Assembly (NCBI RefSeq): GCF_965283645.1
Contig: NZ_CBDIPG010000001.1
Location: forward strand, 2,418,001-2,482,000
Source: Kordia sp965283645
GTDB lineage: Bacteria; Bacteroidota; Bacteroidia; Flavobacteriales; Flavobacteriaceae
Length of the DNA: 64,000 nucleotides
Direction: 5' to 3'
In this document: positions 37,634 to 45,780 of the stretch, one piece after another
Layout of the letters: each line of letters begins with the position of its first letter
How positions within the stretch are numbered: position 1 is the first letter of the stretch
Program-made: the position numbers and the translations under genes
The notes under the pieces: model-generated
Told to the model about the DNA's origin: nothing
Database searches by the model: none
What the model saw: only the letters and a program-made list of their open reading frames with translations

Positions 37634-38866
37634 TTAATCTTCGAATTCTTCTTTTAGAATTCTAATTACTTCCCCTACGGTTTCTTCCTCTAAATCAGTT
37701 TGCTTTACAAGGAAGTCTAATTCTTGGTCTAGAACACTTTTTGCGGTGTCTAAACCAATTTTCTTAAATTCTTCAATTACCCAAGCTTCAATTTCATCTG
37801 AGAATTCAGTTAATTCAACATCTTCTTCAACACCTTCACGATATACATCTATTTCATATCCTGTAAGTTGTCCTGCCAATCTGATGTTAAATCCACCTTT
37901 TCCAATTGCTTTTGAAACTTCTTCTGGTTTTAAGAATACTTCAACACGCTTTGTTTCTTCATTAATTTTTAATGAACTCACTCTTGCTGGACTTAAGGCA
38001 CGTGTTATGTATAGTTGTAAGTTTGTTGTGTAATTGATTACATCTATATTTTCGTTCCCTAACTCTCTCACGATTCCATGGATACGAGAACCTTTCATTC
38101 CCACACATGCTCCAACAGGATCGATCCTATCATCATAAGAATCAACGGCTACTTTTGCTTTTTCACCTGGTATTCTTACTACTTTTTTCACTGTTATTAG
38201 TCCGTCAAAAACTTCTGGAATTTCTTGTTCAAATAATTTTTCCAAGAATTCTGGTGCTGTTCTCGACATGATAATCATAGGCTTATTTCCTTTTAAGTCT
38301 ACTCTATCAATAATTCCTCTTACATTTTCTCCTTTACGGAAGAAATCAGATGGAATTTGGTTTTCTTTTGGCAACACAATTTCATTTCCTTCGTCATCTA
38401 ATAGTATTACAGCTCTGTGCCTGATGTGATGCACTTCTGCTGTGTAAATATCACCTACTAAATCTTTAAATTGCTTATAGATTGTTGTGTTATCGTGTTC
38501 GTGTATTTTAGAAATTAAGTTTTGACGTAATGCTAAGATTGCTCTTCTTCCAAGGTCAATTAATTTTACTTCTTCCGACACATCTTCATCTACTTCAAAA
38601 TCTGGTTCAATTTTTCTTGCCTCTGTAAGTTCAATTTCCTGATTCGGATCTTCTACTTCTCCATCTGCAACAACAATTCTGTTTCTCCAAATTTCTAAAT
38701 CACCTTTATCAGGGTTTATAATGATATCAAAATTATCATCTGACCCAAATTTCTTTTTTAATGCATTTCTAAAAACATCTTCTAAAATCGCCATTAGCGT
38801 TACACGATCTATTAGCTTGTCGTCCTTAAATTCTGAAAACGACTCAATCAATGCTAGATTCTCCAT
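37634..38866 (-). CDS. nusA: Transcription termination/antitermination factor NusA
   Basis: A 410-residue RNA polymerase-binding factor with N-terminal domain, S1 domain (around residues 130-200) and two KH domains (VGACVGMKGSRIHGIVRELG and AIGKGGFNIRLAGQLTGYEI). The C-terminal acidic repeats of Proteobacteria are absent, as usual in this phylum. It lies 13 bp downstream of rimP and upstream of infB, so it is probably subject to the autoregulation known for this operon elsewhere. Confidence 0.97.
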   Translation of the reverse strand: MENLALIESFSEFKDDKLIDRVTLMAILEDVFRNALKKKFGSDDNFDIIINPDKGDLEIWRNRIVVADGEVEDPNQEIELTEARKIEPDFEVDEDVSEEVKLIDLGRRAILALRQNLISKIHEHDNTTIYKQFKDLVGDIYTAEVHHIRHRAVILLDDEGNEIVLPKENQIPSDFFRKGENVRGIIDRVDLKGNKPMIIMSRTAPEFLEKLFEQEIPEVFDGLITVKKVVRIPGEKAKVAVDSYDDRIDPVGACVGMKGSRIHGIVRELGNENIDVINYTTNLQLYITRALSPARVSSLKINEETKRVEVFLKPEEVSKAIGKGGFNIRLAGQLTGYEIDVYREGVEEDVELTEFSDEIEAWVIEEFKKIGLDTAKSVLDQELDFLVKQTDLEEETVGEVIRILKEEFED

Positions 38867-38879
38867 GACATGTCTTTAA

Positions 38880-39344
38880 TTAAAATGTTACCATAACTTT
38901 TGCTTTTACTATATCTTTATAAGGTATTTCTTGTTCTTTTTGAACCGTTATTTTACCTTTTCCAATGGGTTTTGGCTCGCGCGCTTTCCATTGCAGTTTA
39001 ATTTTTTCATCATCAGCTTCTACCAAAGTACCTTCTACCTTTTTGTCGTTAGCCATGACTACTTCCAATTTTCTATTTACATTTTTTTTGTACTGACGGA
39101 TGTGTGTTAATCCTTCCGAAACACCTGAAGAATATACTTCTAATGAAAAATCTTCTTCTTCTCTATCTAAGTTGTGTTCAATGTGACGACTTACCTTCAT
39201 GCAGTCACTTAATGTAACTCCATTATCTCCATCTATCACAACAGTGATTTTGTTTCCTGCTTTAATTTCTTTTGAAATCAAGAATAAAGACGGCTCTTCT
39301 GAGAGCACCTCTTGCAATAAATTATTAACCTTCTCTTTGAACAT
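38880..39344 (-). CDS. rimP: Ribosome maturation factor RimP
   Basis: A 154-residue protein needed for 30S maturation. Seen: VIDGDNGVTLSDCMKVSRHI and EDFSLEVYSSGVSEGLTH, the family signature, then the C-terminal SH3-like domain (VEGTLVEADDEKIKLQWKAR). It is the first gene of rimP-nusA-infB. A strong hairpin lies only 15 bp upstream of its start codon. Confidence 0.95.
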   Translation of the reverse strand: MFKEKVNNLLQEVLSEEPSLFLISKEIKAGNKITVVIDGDNGVTLSDCMKVSRHIEHNLDREEEDFSLEVYSSGVSEGLTHIRQYKKNVNRKLEVVMANDKKVEGTLVEADDEKIKLQWKAREPKPIGKGKITVQKEQEIPYKDIVKAKVMVTF

Positions 39345-39359
39345 TTTTTAGTATGAAAA

Positions 39360-39380
39360 GAGGGGACTTAAAGTCCCCTC
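39360..39380 (-). promoter_or_regulatory. Terminator-like hairpin in the leader of rimP-nusA-infB
   Basis: GAGGGGACTT and AAGTCCCCTC form a perfect stem with a one-base centre. On the minus strand it is followed by TTTTC and then the rimP ATG 15 bp on; on the plus strand by ATTTTTATTC. A -7-like TATATTTGC (39417-39409) lies upstream on the minus strand, so the hairpin would be in the transcribed leader. It may be an attenuator or may end readthrough on the plus strand. Confidence 0.6.
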
Positions 39381-39408
39381 ATTTTTATTCTTTTCTTCGT
39401 ACAACGGT

Positions 39409-39417
39409 GCAAATATA
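39409..39417 (-). promoter_or_regulatory. Candidate -7 box of the rimP operon
   Basis: TATATTTGC on the minus strand is an exact match to TAnnTTTGC, 64 bp upstream of the rimP start. No convincing -33 element was found at the expected distance. Confidence 0.45.
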
Positions 39418-39501
39418 CATATTTTTTCGAATTTTAAAAACTATTCGAACAAAGGATTTTATTTGTAACTTTAGTACATATATTAAAATTTCACCTCAAT
39501 T

Positions 39502-40323
39502 ATGAAAAAAATCCTTCTTCCCACTGATTTTTCCGAACAAGCTACATATGCTTTAAAAGTTGCCGCTTCTTTGGCTAAGCAAAATAATGCCGAAATTCAC
39601 TTGATGCATATGCTCGAACTTCCGTCACATTTATTGTCTGGAGACACTAATTTAAATGTCCCTGAACAATTGTTGTTTATGAAGATTGCCAACGAACGCT
39701 TTGAGAAAACGATGGAGAAAGCGTATATGAAAGATATTAACGTGCATGTTACGGTAGAATCGCAAAAAGCGTTTGACGGAATCACGGAAGCTATTAATCA
39801 ATATGATATTGATTTGGTTGTTATGGGTTCTAGTGGCGCTTCAGGATTGAAGGAAATGTTTATCGGTTCTAATACGGAAAAAGTGGTTCGTACTTCGGAT
39901 GCGCCTGTGTTGGTTATTAAAAATGATATTGAGAATTTTAATGTAGATAGCTTTGTGTTTGCTTCTAATTTTTCAGACGATCAAAAACTCGTGTTTGAAC
40001 AAGCGTTAGATTTTGCAAACAGCTTTAATGCGAAACTATATTTATTATATGTAAATACTCCAAATCGTTTTGTAAGTACAGCAAAAGCCGAAAAGAAGAT
40101 GAACGATTTTATTGCTGATTTTGAGATTCCAAATTTTGAAAAGCATATTTATAATGATGATACTATTGAACATGGAATTTTGAATTTTTCAAAGTCTATT
40201 GATGCCGATTTGATCGGAATGAGCACACACGGAAGACAAGGTTTGGCACATTTTTTTAACGGAAGTATTAGTGAAGATTTGGTAAATCATGCAATGCGAC
40301 CTGTGATTACGTTTAAAATTTAA
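39502..40323 (+). CDS. Tandem universal stress protein (two UspA domains)
   Basis: A 273-residue cytoplasmic protein made of two Usp domains. The first starts MKKILLPTDFSEQATYALKV and contains the nucleotide-binding loop VVMGSSGASGLKEMFIGSNT. The second (from about residue 150) ends IGMSTHGRQGLAHFFNGSIS followed by EDLVNHAMRPVITF. The first domain keeps the GxxG(9x)G(S/T/N) ATP-binding pattern; the second keeps a variant. Such proteins act in stress tolerance and dormancy; no specific partner is seen. It is a single gene, divergent from rimP and followed by a terminator. Confidence 0.93.
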   Translation: MKKILLPTDFSEQATYALKVAASLAKQNNAEIHLMHMLELPSHLLSGDTNLNVPEQLLFMKIANERFEKTMEKAYMKDINVHVTVESQKAFDGITEAINQYDIDLVVMGSSGASGLKEMFIGSNTEKVVRTSDAPVLVIKNDIENFNVDSFVFASNFSDDQKLVFEQALDFANSFNAKLYLLYVNTPNRFVSTAKAEKKMNDFIADFEIPNFEKHIYNDDTIEHGILNFSKSIDADLIGMSTHGRQGLAHFFNGSISEDLVNHAMRPVITFKI

Positions 40324-40346
40324 TGAAGATTGAACGATTTATATAT

Positions 40347-40379
40347 AAAAAATCCCAATCATAATTGATTGGGATTTTT
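40347..40379. terminator. Bidirectional terminator, copy 1 of a repeated sequence
   Basis: AAATCCCAATCA and TGATTGGGATTT pair around TAAT, with A and T runs on either side. It ends the UspA gene (plus) and the lipoprotein gene (minus). The terminator and about 18 bp after it recur at 44320-44370 with three mismatches in 51 bp. Confidence 0.85.
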
Positions 40380-40395
40380 CATGAATTTACTTTTT

Positions 40396-41709
40396 TTATC
40401 GTTCGTTATGTTGGAAATCTACTTCTCCTGCTGGATGATAGATGAATCCGTTGTAACCAATATCATGACAATATTCCACCAGATATTCTCCAATAAAATC
40501 ATCTCCATTGTTGATAGTAAAACTTACAGGGAAGTTAAACCCAAATGTTCCTGCACTTTGTGTTTTAAGACTGTATGTAAGTGTAAAAGAAATCGTTTTT
40601 GTACTTCCGCCATCAGATTCAAAACATGCTATTTTCATTCTGTTACCATCTCCAACTGGATTTCCTGGTGATGGTTCTCTATTCCAAATGATGGAGCTGA
40701 AATTAGGATAATGCCATGAGTTATCGCCACGCACATTATTTATTTGACCCGTACGCAAATAGCTCAATGCCGGACCGGTTACTGTAACTCCACCATTTTG
40801 CAATGTGTAGTTAACACCATCTGCCCAAATGATTACAAAAAACCATTCACCTTTCCCTCTAAAAGCTCCATCGTAATCGTTTTCTGTTCTAAAGCGCCAT
40901 AAATTTTCTGTGCCGTTTTCGCAATCGCGTTCGCAAGGTTCGTTACAACTTGGCGGTGGCGGTGGTGGCGGTGGAAATCCTCCGCCTGGCTCTTCGTCGT
41001 CAATTGGCACCAATTCAGCATTTACTGATCCTGTACTTACTTTGATTACTTTTCCGTTTTCATATGAAAATAAAGTAACTACCTCATTACCATTTGCCTT
41101 TGCTAATGCTTCTTCATTTTCAGGCACATATACTTCACTGTTTCTTACTATGAACGCTTTAGAAGTTGGCTCTTGACTTAACATTTCTGAGTGTAAAATT
41201 CCTTTTTTATAATAGTAAATGATTTCCATCGGATCCATATCATCAAAACCGTTATCTACGTATACACGATTGGAAAAATTTGGTGTTTTTTTATCTCCAA
41301 TTAACAAGACAGACATTGCAGGGTTTGTTTTTAAAATTTCTTTTATTTTTTTGGTTCCTGCTTTGGTATTAGATTCTTCTAAGATGTTGTTAATGGATTG
41401 ATTTCCGAATTCCTGCGCAGTTTGCTTTCCTTGCATTCCCGCATAAAATTCTTGTTCATAATATCCTGTTTGTTGTAATTGTAACGCCTTTTCTTGTAAC
41501 ACTTCATTCATTCCTGAGTGCTTATCGATTGCTACTGAGAGTAATCGAGCGTATTCAAATAAGCCCTCATATTCAGGCGCTTGTTTTGCTATTTCTGTCT
41601 GGTCTAATGAAATGTTTTGCTCTTCTACAGCAACCTCATCATTAGAACAAGCAGTCATAAACATGAGTGCTATTGCTATAAAAGTTATTTTTATATGTTT
41701 TGTTTTCAT
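40396..41709 (-). CDS. Lipoprotein of unknown function with polyproline hinge
   Basis: A 437-residue protein with a lipoprotein signal (MKTKHIKITFIAIALMFMTA, lipid-anchored Cys21). An N-terminal helical domain of ~220 residues is followed by a hinge GGGFPPPPPPPPSCNEPCER with paired cysteines and then a beta-rich C-terminal domain with many aromatic residues and a distinctive LWRFRTENDYDGAFRGKGEW. I recognise no family. It lies next to a small peptide gene on the same strand (80 bp gap) and may share its transcript, so it could be a surface protein or immunity/partner factor of that locus. That role is inference only. Confidence 0.85.
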   Translation of the reverse strand: MKTKHIKITFIAIALMFMTACSNDEVAVEEQNISLDQTEIAKQAPEYEGLFEYARLLSVAIDKHSGMNEVLQEKALQLQQTGYYEQEFYAGMQGKQTAQEFGNQSINNILEESNTKAGTKKIKEILKTNPAMSVLLIGDKKTPNFSNRVYVDNGFDDMDPMEIIYYYKKGILHSEMLSQEPTSKAFIVRNSEVYVPENEEALAKANGNEVVTLFSYENGKVIKVSTGSVNAELVPIDDEEPGGGFPPPPPPPPSCNEPCERDCENGTENLWRFRTENDYDGAFRGKGEWFFVIIWADGVNYTLQNGGVTVTGPALSYLRTGQINNVRGDNSWHYPNFSSIIWNREPSPGNPVGDGNRMKIACFESDGGSTKTISFTLTYSLKTQSAGTFGFNFPVSFTINNGDDFIGEYLVEYCHDIGYNGFIYHPAGEVDFQHNER

Positions 41710-41788
41710 ATTATTTTGGTTTTGGTCTTCCGTACTCTTTTATTTGATTTTAGGATTTTCTGGTTTCTCCTTTTTTAGGCTTAAATGC

Positions 41789-41998
41789 TTAGTTACCACA
41801 CGGACCTCTATCGCATTGTGTTGGTCGCCATGAAGTACACCATTTTGATGGCTTACATGCTACTCCTGTTGGCACTGGCTCTGGACATGCTACAAAGAAT
41901 GAAACTGATGTTTCTAGCATTCCTCCTGTGATACTAAAATTTGAAATACGTGTTTTATTCAACATCATTTTATGGAGTTTGATTTTCTTTTTTTTCAT
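41789..41998 (-). CDS. Small Cys-rich peptide precursor with lanthipeptide-like leader (5 Cys)
   Basis: A 69-residue frame. The leader (MKKKKIKLHKMMLNKTRISN, then FSITGG) contains the LNKxxIS motif typical of Bacteroidota class I lanthipeptide-type precursors and ends in Gly-Gly at residues 25-26. The 43-residue remainder is rich in Cys, Ser, Thr and Pro (five Cys; ends TQCDRGPCGN). No LanB/LanC or other modification enzyme is visible in the window. A promoter is visible at 42044-42071 and an 18-bp palindromic box lies 15 bp further upstream. It is divergent from the TPR-AraC regulator and is probably controlled by it. Confidence 0.72.
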   Translation of the reverse strand: MKKKKIKLHKMMLNKTRISNFSITGGMLETSVSFFVACPEPVPTGVACKPSKWCTSWRPTQCDRGPCGN

Positions 41999-42043
41999 AC
42001 TGTTTTCTGTTTAGTTAGTATTCCGTGAAGTGTTGCAACAGTT

Positions 42044-42071
42044 CAAATGTAGCCTAAGATATTTCCTCAAA
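42044..42071 (-). promoter_or_regulatory. Promoter of the peptide gene at 41789-41998
   Basis: On the minus strand TTTG (42071-42068), 16 bp, then TACATTTG (42051-42044). The spacing is shorter than the usual ~19 bp, which would fit an activator-dependent promoter. The ATG is 46 bp downstream. Confidence 0.5.
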
Positions 42072-42085
42072 AAAACAGTTGTTTT

Positions 42086-42124
42086 TGCTATTTATGAATT
42101 GCATCTATCAATTTATAAATTGCA
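42086..42124. promoter_or_regulatory. Two 18-bp palindromic boxes, probable AraC-regulator sites
   Basis: TGCTATTTATGAATTGCA (42086-42103) and ATCAATTTATAAATTGCA (42107-42124) are near-copies of the perfect palindrome at 44020-44037. The repeat distance is 21 bp, two helical turns, so both face the same side of the DNA. A further half-site AATTGCA is at 42149-42155, 31 bp from the second. They lie between the divergent peptide and regulator genes. Confidence 0.62.
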
Positions 42125-42236
42125 AGATGCTTCCTTTTTACATTTTTTAATTGCACAGACACAACAACCATTTCCCATGAAAAAAGATTATATTTAGAAA
42201 ACTAAACAGCTTTTCTAACTTTCTATTTTTTTCTTT

Positions 42237-43988
42237 ATGCCTAACTATTGGTTTTTTACAGGAAAATATATTCTCGCTTTTTTACAGACTAAACGATTCT
42301 TTTTTTTGTCGTTTAGCCTGCTTATTTCAGGTTTTGTTTCTTCACAAAGTAGTACTGATTTTACGCTTTCTGATTCGCTTCAAGATGCATCATATGAAGT
42401 CATTCGTGCCTTACATGATAATTCGTCAAAAGATTCACTAAAACAGTTATCATATGCAACGTATTATCTGGCGAAAGCCAAAAAAGAAAAAGATAAACGC
42501 AACATGGCTGTCGGATACGAGTTGTTGGGCAATATTTTTAAAAGCGATCATGAAAAGCGTTTTGCCTTTTATGATAAAGGAATTGCCATTAGTAAAGATT
42601 TGAACGACAAGCGTTATCCTGCCATTTTATACACTTATAAAGGCGCGCTTTCTTATTTGAAAGGAAATTACAAAGTAGCGTTGGAAAACCATATGAAAGC
42701 ATATGATTATGCAGAAAAAAATGACAATCGTGAATTGGTGTATGTGAATACGTATAATGTAGGCGTTTTGAAGAAGCGACTTGAGTTATACGAGGAAGCG
42801 TTGACTATTTTTAGAAAGTGTTATCAGTATGAATTGCATGATCCGGAACGTGATCCGGAAGATTTTATGCGTTCGCATTTGGCGTTGGCAGATGTTTTTA
42901 CAGAGATGAAACAGATTGATTCTGCTACGAAGTATAATAGAGCTGGTATTGCCATTGCCAAACGCTATAAGAATAATGATGTGTATGACTTTTTTGTATT
43001 GAATAGCGGCATTAATTTTTTCCATAAGAAAGCCTATCAAACTGCAATTGACACTTTGGAAAAGACCATGAATATTATTGGTGAATATCCTGATAAGTTG
43101 CCTGTTATTAATGGTTATTTTCATTTAGGAAAGTCGTATGATTCGATTCAAAATAAGGAAAAAGCAATTTTTTATTATAAGAAAGTTGATTCTATTTTTT
43201 CCATGAATCCGAACCATATTTCTAGTGTTGTAATGGAAAATTACGAAGCATTGTATACGTATTACAGAGCACAGAATGATACCTCAAAAGAAGCGTTTTA
43301 TATTGAGAAAGCGTTGTTTGCCTCAAGTCAGAGTAAAAGTGACTACAGAAGTTTGAGCTCTAAAATAACGAAAAAATTTGATCGGAGAGAGTTGCTTTCA
43401 AAGCAACATGAACTGAATGAAGAGTTGAAGAAGAAAGACAAAAAGTATCATACCGTTGTTATTGTTGCCTTGCTGTTGTCTGGAATTTTTATGTTGCTAT
43501 TGATTGGATTTTATTTTAAACAGAAACGACTTCGTAAACATTTTCAGGAGTTTGTAAAAAATCATGAAAAATCAACAATAAAAACCAAAGTGATTGACTC
43601 GGACTTTATAGAAGATATTGGCGTACCAAAAGAGGTAATTGACAGCGTTTTGGATAAGTTGCATACTTTTGAAAATACATTCACTTTTATTGAACCTGAT
43701 ATTTCTTTGACGAATCTTGCGAAACGTTTTCAAACAAATTCTGCCTATTTATCCAAAGTGGTAAACACGTTTAAGAGTAAGAAATTTGCAGAGTACTTGA
43801 ATGATTTACGAATTGATTACGCCATTGATAAGATACAAAATGACAAACATTTTTCATTGTACACTATTAAAGCTATTGCATTGGAAGTTGGCTTTAATAA
43901 TTCGCAATCTTTTGCACGCGCTTTTAAGCGAAAAACCAAAATGCAACCTTCTGATTTTATTAAACAGACAAAAAACATAAACAACTAA
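42237..43988 (+). CDS. TPR-containing membrane regulator with C-terminal AraC-type DNA-binding domain
   Basis: A 583-residue protein in the layout of flavobacterial hybrid regulators. It has an N-terminal signal/anchor (FFFLSFSLLISGFVSSQSST), several TPR-like helix pairs over ~residues 60-370, one membrane helix at about 400-425 (TVVIVALLLSGIFMLLLIGF), and a C-terminal AraC helix-turn-helix domain (SLTNLAKRFQTNSAYLSKVV and TIKAIALEVGFNNSQSFARA). The sensor part is therefore periplasmic and the DNA-binding part cytoplasmic; no kinase is present. It sits between two divergently and convergently placed peptide genes, with palindromic boxes on both sides. Confidence 0.88.
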   Translation: MPNYWFFTGKYILAFLQTKRFFFLSFSLLISGFVSSQSSTDFTLSDSLQDASYEVIRALHDNSSKDSLKQLSYATYYLAKAKKEKDKRNMAVGYELLGNIFKSDHEKRFAFYDKGIAISKDLNDKRYPAILYTYKGALSYLKGNYKVALENHMKAYDYAEKNDNRELVYVNTYNVGVLKKRLELYEEALTIFRKCYQYELHDPERDPEDFMRSHLALADVFTEMKQIDSATKYNRAGIAIAKRYKNNDVYDFFVLNSGINFFHKKAYQTAIDTLEKTMNIIGEYPDKLPVINGYFHLGKSYDSIQNKEKAIFYYKKVDSIFSMNPNHISSVVMENYEALYTYYRAQNDTSKEAFYIEKALFASSQSKSDYRSLSSKITKKFDRRELLSKQHELNEELKKKDKKYHTVVIVALLLSGIFMLLLIGFYFKQKRLRKHFQEFVKNHEKSTIKTKVIDSDFIEDIGVPKEVIDSVLDKLHTFENTFTFIEPDISLTNLAKRFQTNSAYLSKVVNTFKSKKFAEYLNDLRIDYAIDKIQNDKHFSLYTIKAIALEVGFNNSQSFARAFKRKTKMQPSDFIKQTKNINN

Positions 43989-44019
43989 AATTCAGTATTT
44001 TATGTTTTTCAAAATGATT

Positions 44020-44037
44020 GCAATTTATAAATTGCAC
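44020..44037. promoter_or_regulatory. Perfect 18-bp palindromic box upstream of the peptide gene at 44114
   Basis: TGCAATTTATAAATTGCA is its own reverse complement. It lies 76 bp before the ATG at 44114 and about 45 bp before a -7-like TAGCTTTAG (44082-44090). That promoter has no good -33 element, as expected where an activator is needed. Confidence 0.62.
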
Positions 44038-44113
44038 TTAGTACTCTGAAAAACAACACATCAGTTTCTAAAACTTGTAGTAGCTTTAGAGTGAACCATA
44101 AATTTATTTGACC

Positions 44114-44296
44114 ATGAAATTTAAAAAAACAGTTTTTCGTTTACACGTATTGAAGTCTAAAATTGCCAAAGTATCACATCAAAATCATTTGAAAGGTGGA
44201 CTTTTACCATCCAGAAATTGTGAAGCTTCATACCCAAAATCATTACCAAATAATAAACACAATCAGTGTCATTCGGCAATACAAACCGTTTGTTAA
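44114..44296 (+). CDS. Small peptide precursor with double-glycine leader (3 Cys)
   Basis: A 60-residue frame from the ATG at 44114; an upstream TTG at 44108 is in frame but the ATG is the natural start. The leader MKFKKTVFRLHVLKSKIAKV continues to HLKGG (residues 25-29). The ~31-residue remainder contains three Cys and several Ser and Asn (LLPSRNCEASYPKSLPNNKH onwards). It follows the AraC-type regulator gene and a perfect palindromic box and is convergent with a type I secretion trio. It is probably secreted through that trio, but no evidence shows this directly. Confidence 0.68.
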   Translation: MKFKKTVFRLHVLKSKIAKVSHQNHLKGGLLPSRNCEASYPKSLPNNKHNQCHSAIQTVC

Positions 44297-44319
44297 AATT
44301 TGTAGAGACTTAGTATTAC

Positions 44320-44353
44320 AAAAAATCCCAATCGTAATTGATTGGGATTTTTT
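44320..44353. terminator. Bidirectional terminator, copy 2 of a repeated sequence
   Basis: AAAATCCCAATC and GATTGGGATTTT pair around GTAATT, with A and T runs. It lies between the plus-strand peptide gene and the minus-strand TolC-like gene. It matches the terminator at 40347-40379. Confidence 0.85.
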
Positions 44354-44379
44354 ATGAATTTACTTTTATTGTTTTACGC

Positions 44380-45774
44380 TTATAAAAGGTTAGCCATTAT
44401 ATTAAATAAGCTGGCTTTTGTTTTGAAGAATTTGTTTTCTAACTCAATTGCTTTTATTGTGTTTTCTATAAGTTTCGCTTCGCGCGAATTGACAAGGAAT
44501 AACGAACTTTCTCCTAAGAAAAACTTACGTTCTTCCGCTTGTAACATCACTTGATAATCTGCAACCAATTCTTCCGTTAGTTGATTTTGCAATATGTACG
44601 ATTCTATTTCTTGCGTTACCGCATCTATTTTGTTTTTGAGCGTTACACGTGTTGTTGACATTTCAAATTCTAAATCTTGTAGTTTTAGTTTTGCCAAGCG
44701 TAAATCTCCGCGTTCTTTTCGTAAGAATAACGGAAAACTTATGTTTACACCACTTTTATAGTTTGCCGAATTGAACGTTCCTATGTTGTCTGGCGTTTGC
44801 GATAGAAAGTTGTATTGCAAATCTATTTGCGGCAATAACATGTTTTGCTTTAAACGCCTGTTGAGCTGTAAACTTTCGTATTTAAAGTCTAACGAACGTA
44901 ATTTTGGATGCGCATCTACATTAAAATCTTCATTATCAAACCCAGTTACTTGCAACACATCGTCAATACTTGCGACAGTTTCAACATCTGGCAGTATCGT
45001 TTCCTTTACTTCTACAGGTGTGTTATCATTCAACCATAAAAAATTTGACAATTCTAAGGTTGATTTCACATATGTAATACGTGCTTTTTCTAACGAAAGT
45101 TTTCTTGTGTTTAGCGTCAATCGCGCTTCTAACGTATCAATTGCAGCTCTTTCTCCTTCGCGGTAGCTTCTTTTTATTCCTTCAAAACGTATGCTTGCAT
45201 TGGACAGAAACGAACTGTATACTTCTTTGTTTCTATAGGCTTTTAACCAATTAAAATACGTCAATGAAGCTTCGTATAGTATTTCGTTCACCAATAATTG
45301 TTGATCTGCTTTTGCTTGTTGTGTAAATAGTTTTGCTTGTTTTAGCATTGCCATTCGCTCATTAATCAGAAATCCTCTTGCTAACGAAATTGAAACTCCT
45401 GCGCTGTATAAACCGTCAGTTGGCACTGAAAATTCAGGATTTAGAAATTCGCCTGTATTTTCTTCAAAATTGGCTTTGAACTCAACGCCGTACCAAGTTG
45501 GAATTTTGAATGTAGCATTTAGCTTGTCGTAATATTCAGTGTTTTTGAATTTTTTACGATCGTAATCTACTTCCAATTTCGGATCAAACGCGCCACGCGC
45601 TTTTAATAGTTTTGCTTCACTTTCGTTGATAACTAAGTTGGCTTGTTTTACTATTGGATGGTATGTTTTTACATAACCCAAATATTCGTTCAATGTCATG
45701 ATTGAATCTATTGAGTTTTGCGAACATAGTGTTCCGCTGAAAAGAAATACAATGAAATAAAAGTAATTTCTCAT
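44380..45774 (-). CDS. TolC-like outer-membrane efflux protein
   Basis: A 464-residue protein with signal peptide MRNYFYFIVFLFSGTLCSQ and two alpha-helical repeats of the outer-membrane factor family (LNEYLGYVKTYHPIVKQANL near the N-terminus, VDAHPKLRSLDFKYESLQLN in the second half). Trimers form a beta barrel plus a periplasmic tunnel that ends a tripartite exporter. It is the third gene of ABC-HlyD-TolC, 6 bp after the HlyD gene. The trio is convergent with the peptide gene at 44114. Confidence 0.92.
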   Translation of the reverse strand: MRNYFYFIVFLFSGTLCSQNSIDSIMTLNEYLGYVKTYHPIVKQANLVINESEAKLLKARGAFDPKLEVDYDRKKFKNTEYYDKLNATFKIPTWYGVEFKANFEENTGEFLNPEFSVPTDGLYSAGVSISLARGFLINERMAMLKQAKLFTQQAKADQQLLVNEILYEASLTYFNWLKAYRNKEVYSSFLSNASIRFEGIKRSYREGERAAIDTLEARLTLNTRKLSLEKARITYVKSTLELSNFLWLNDNTPVEVKETILPDVETVASIDDVLQVTGFDNEDFNVDAHPKLRSLDFKYESLQLNRRLKQNMLLPQIDLQYNFLSQTPDNIGTFNSANYKSGVNISFPLFLRKERGDLRLAKLKLQDLEFEMSTTRVTLKNKIDAVTQEIESYILQNQLTEELVADYQVMLQAEERKFFLGESSLFLVNSREAKLIENTIKAIELENKFFKTKASLFNIMANLL

Positions 45775-45780
45775 GGTATA

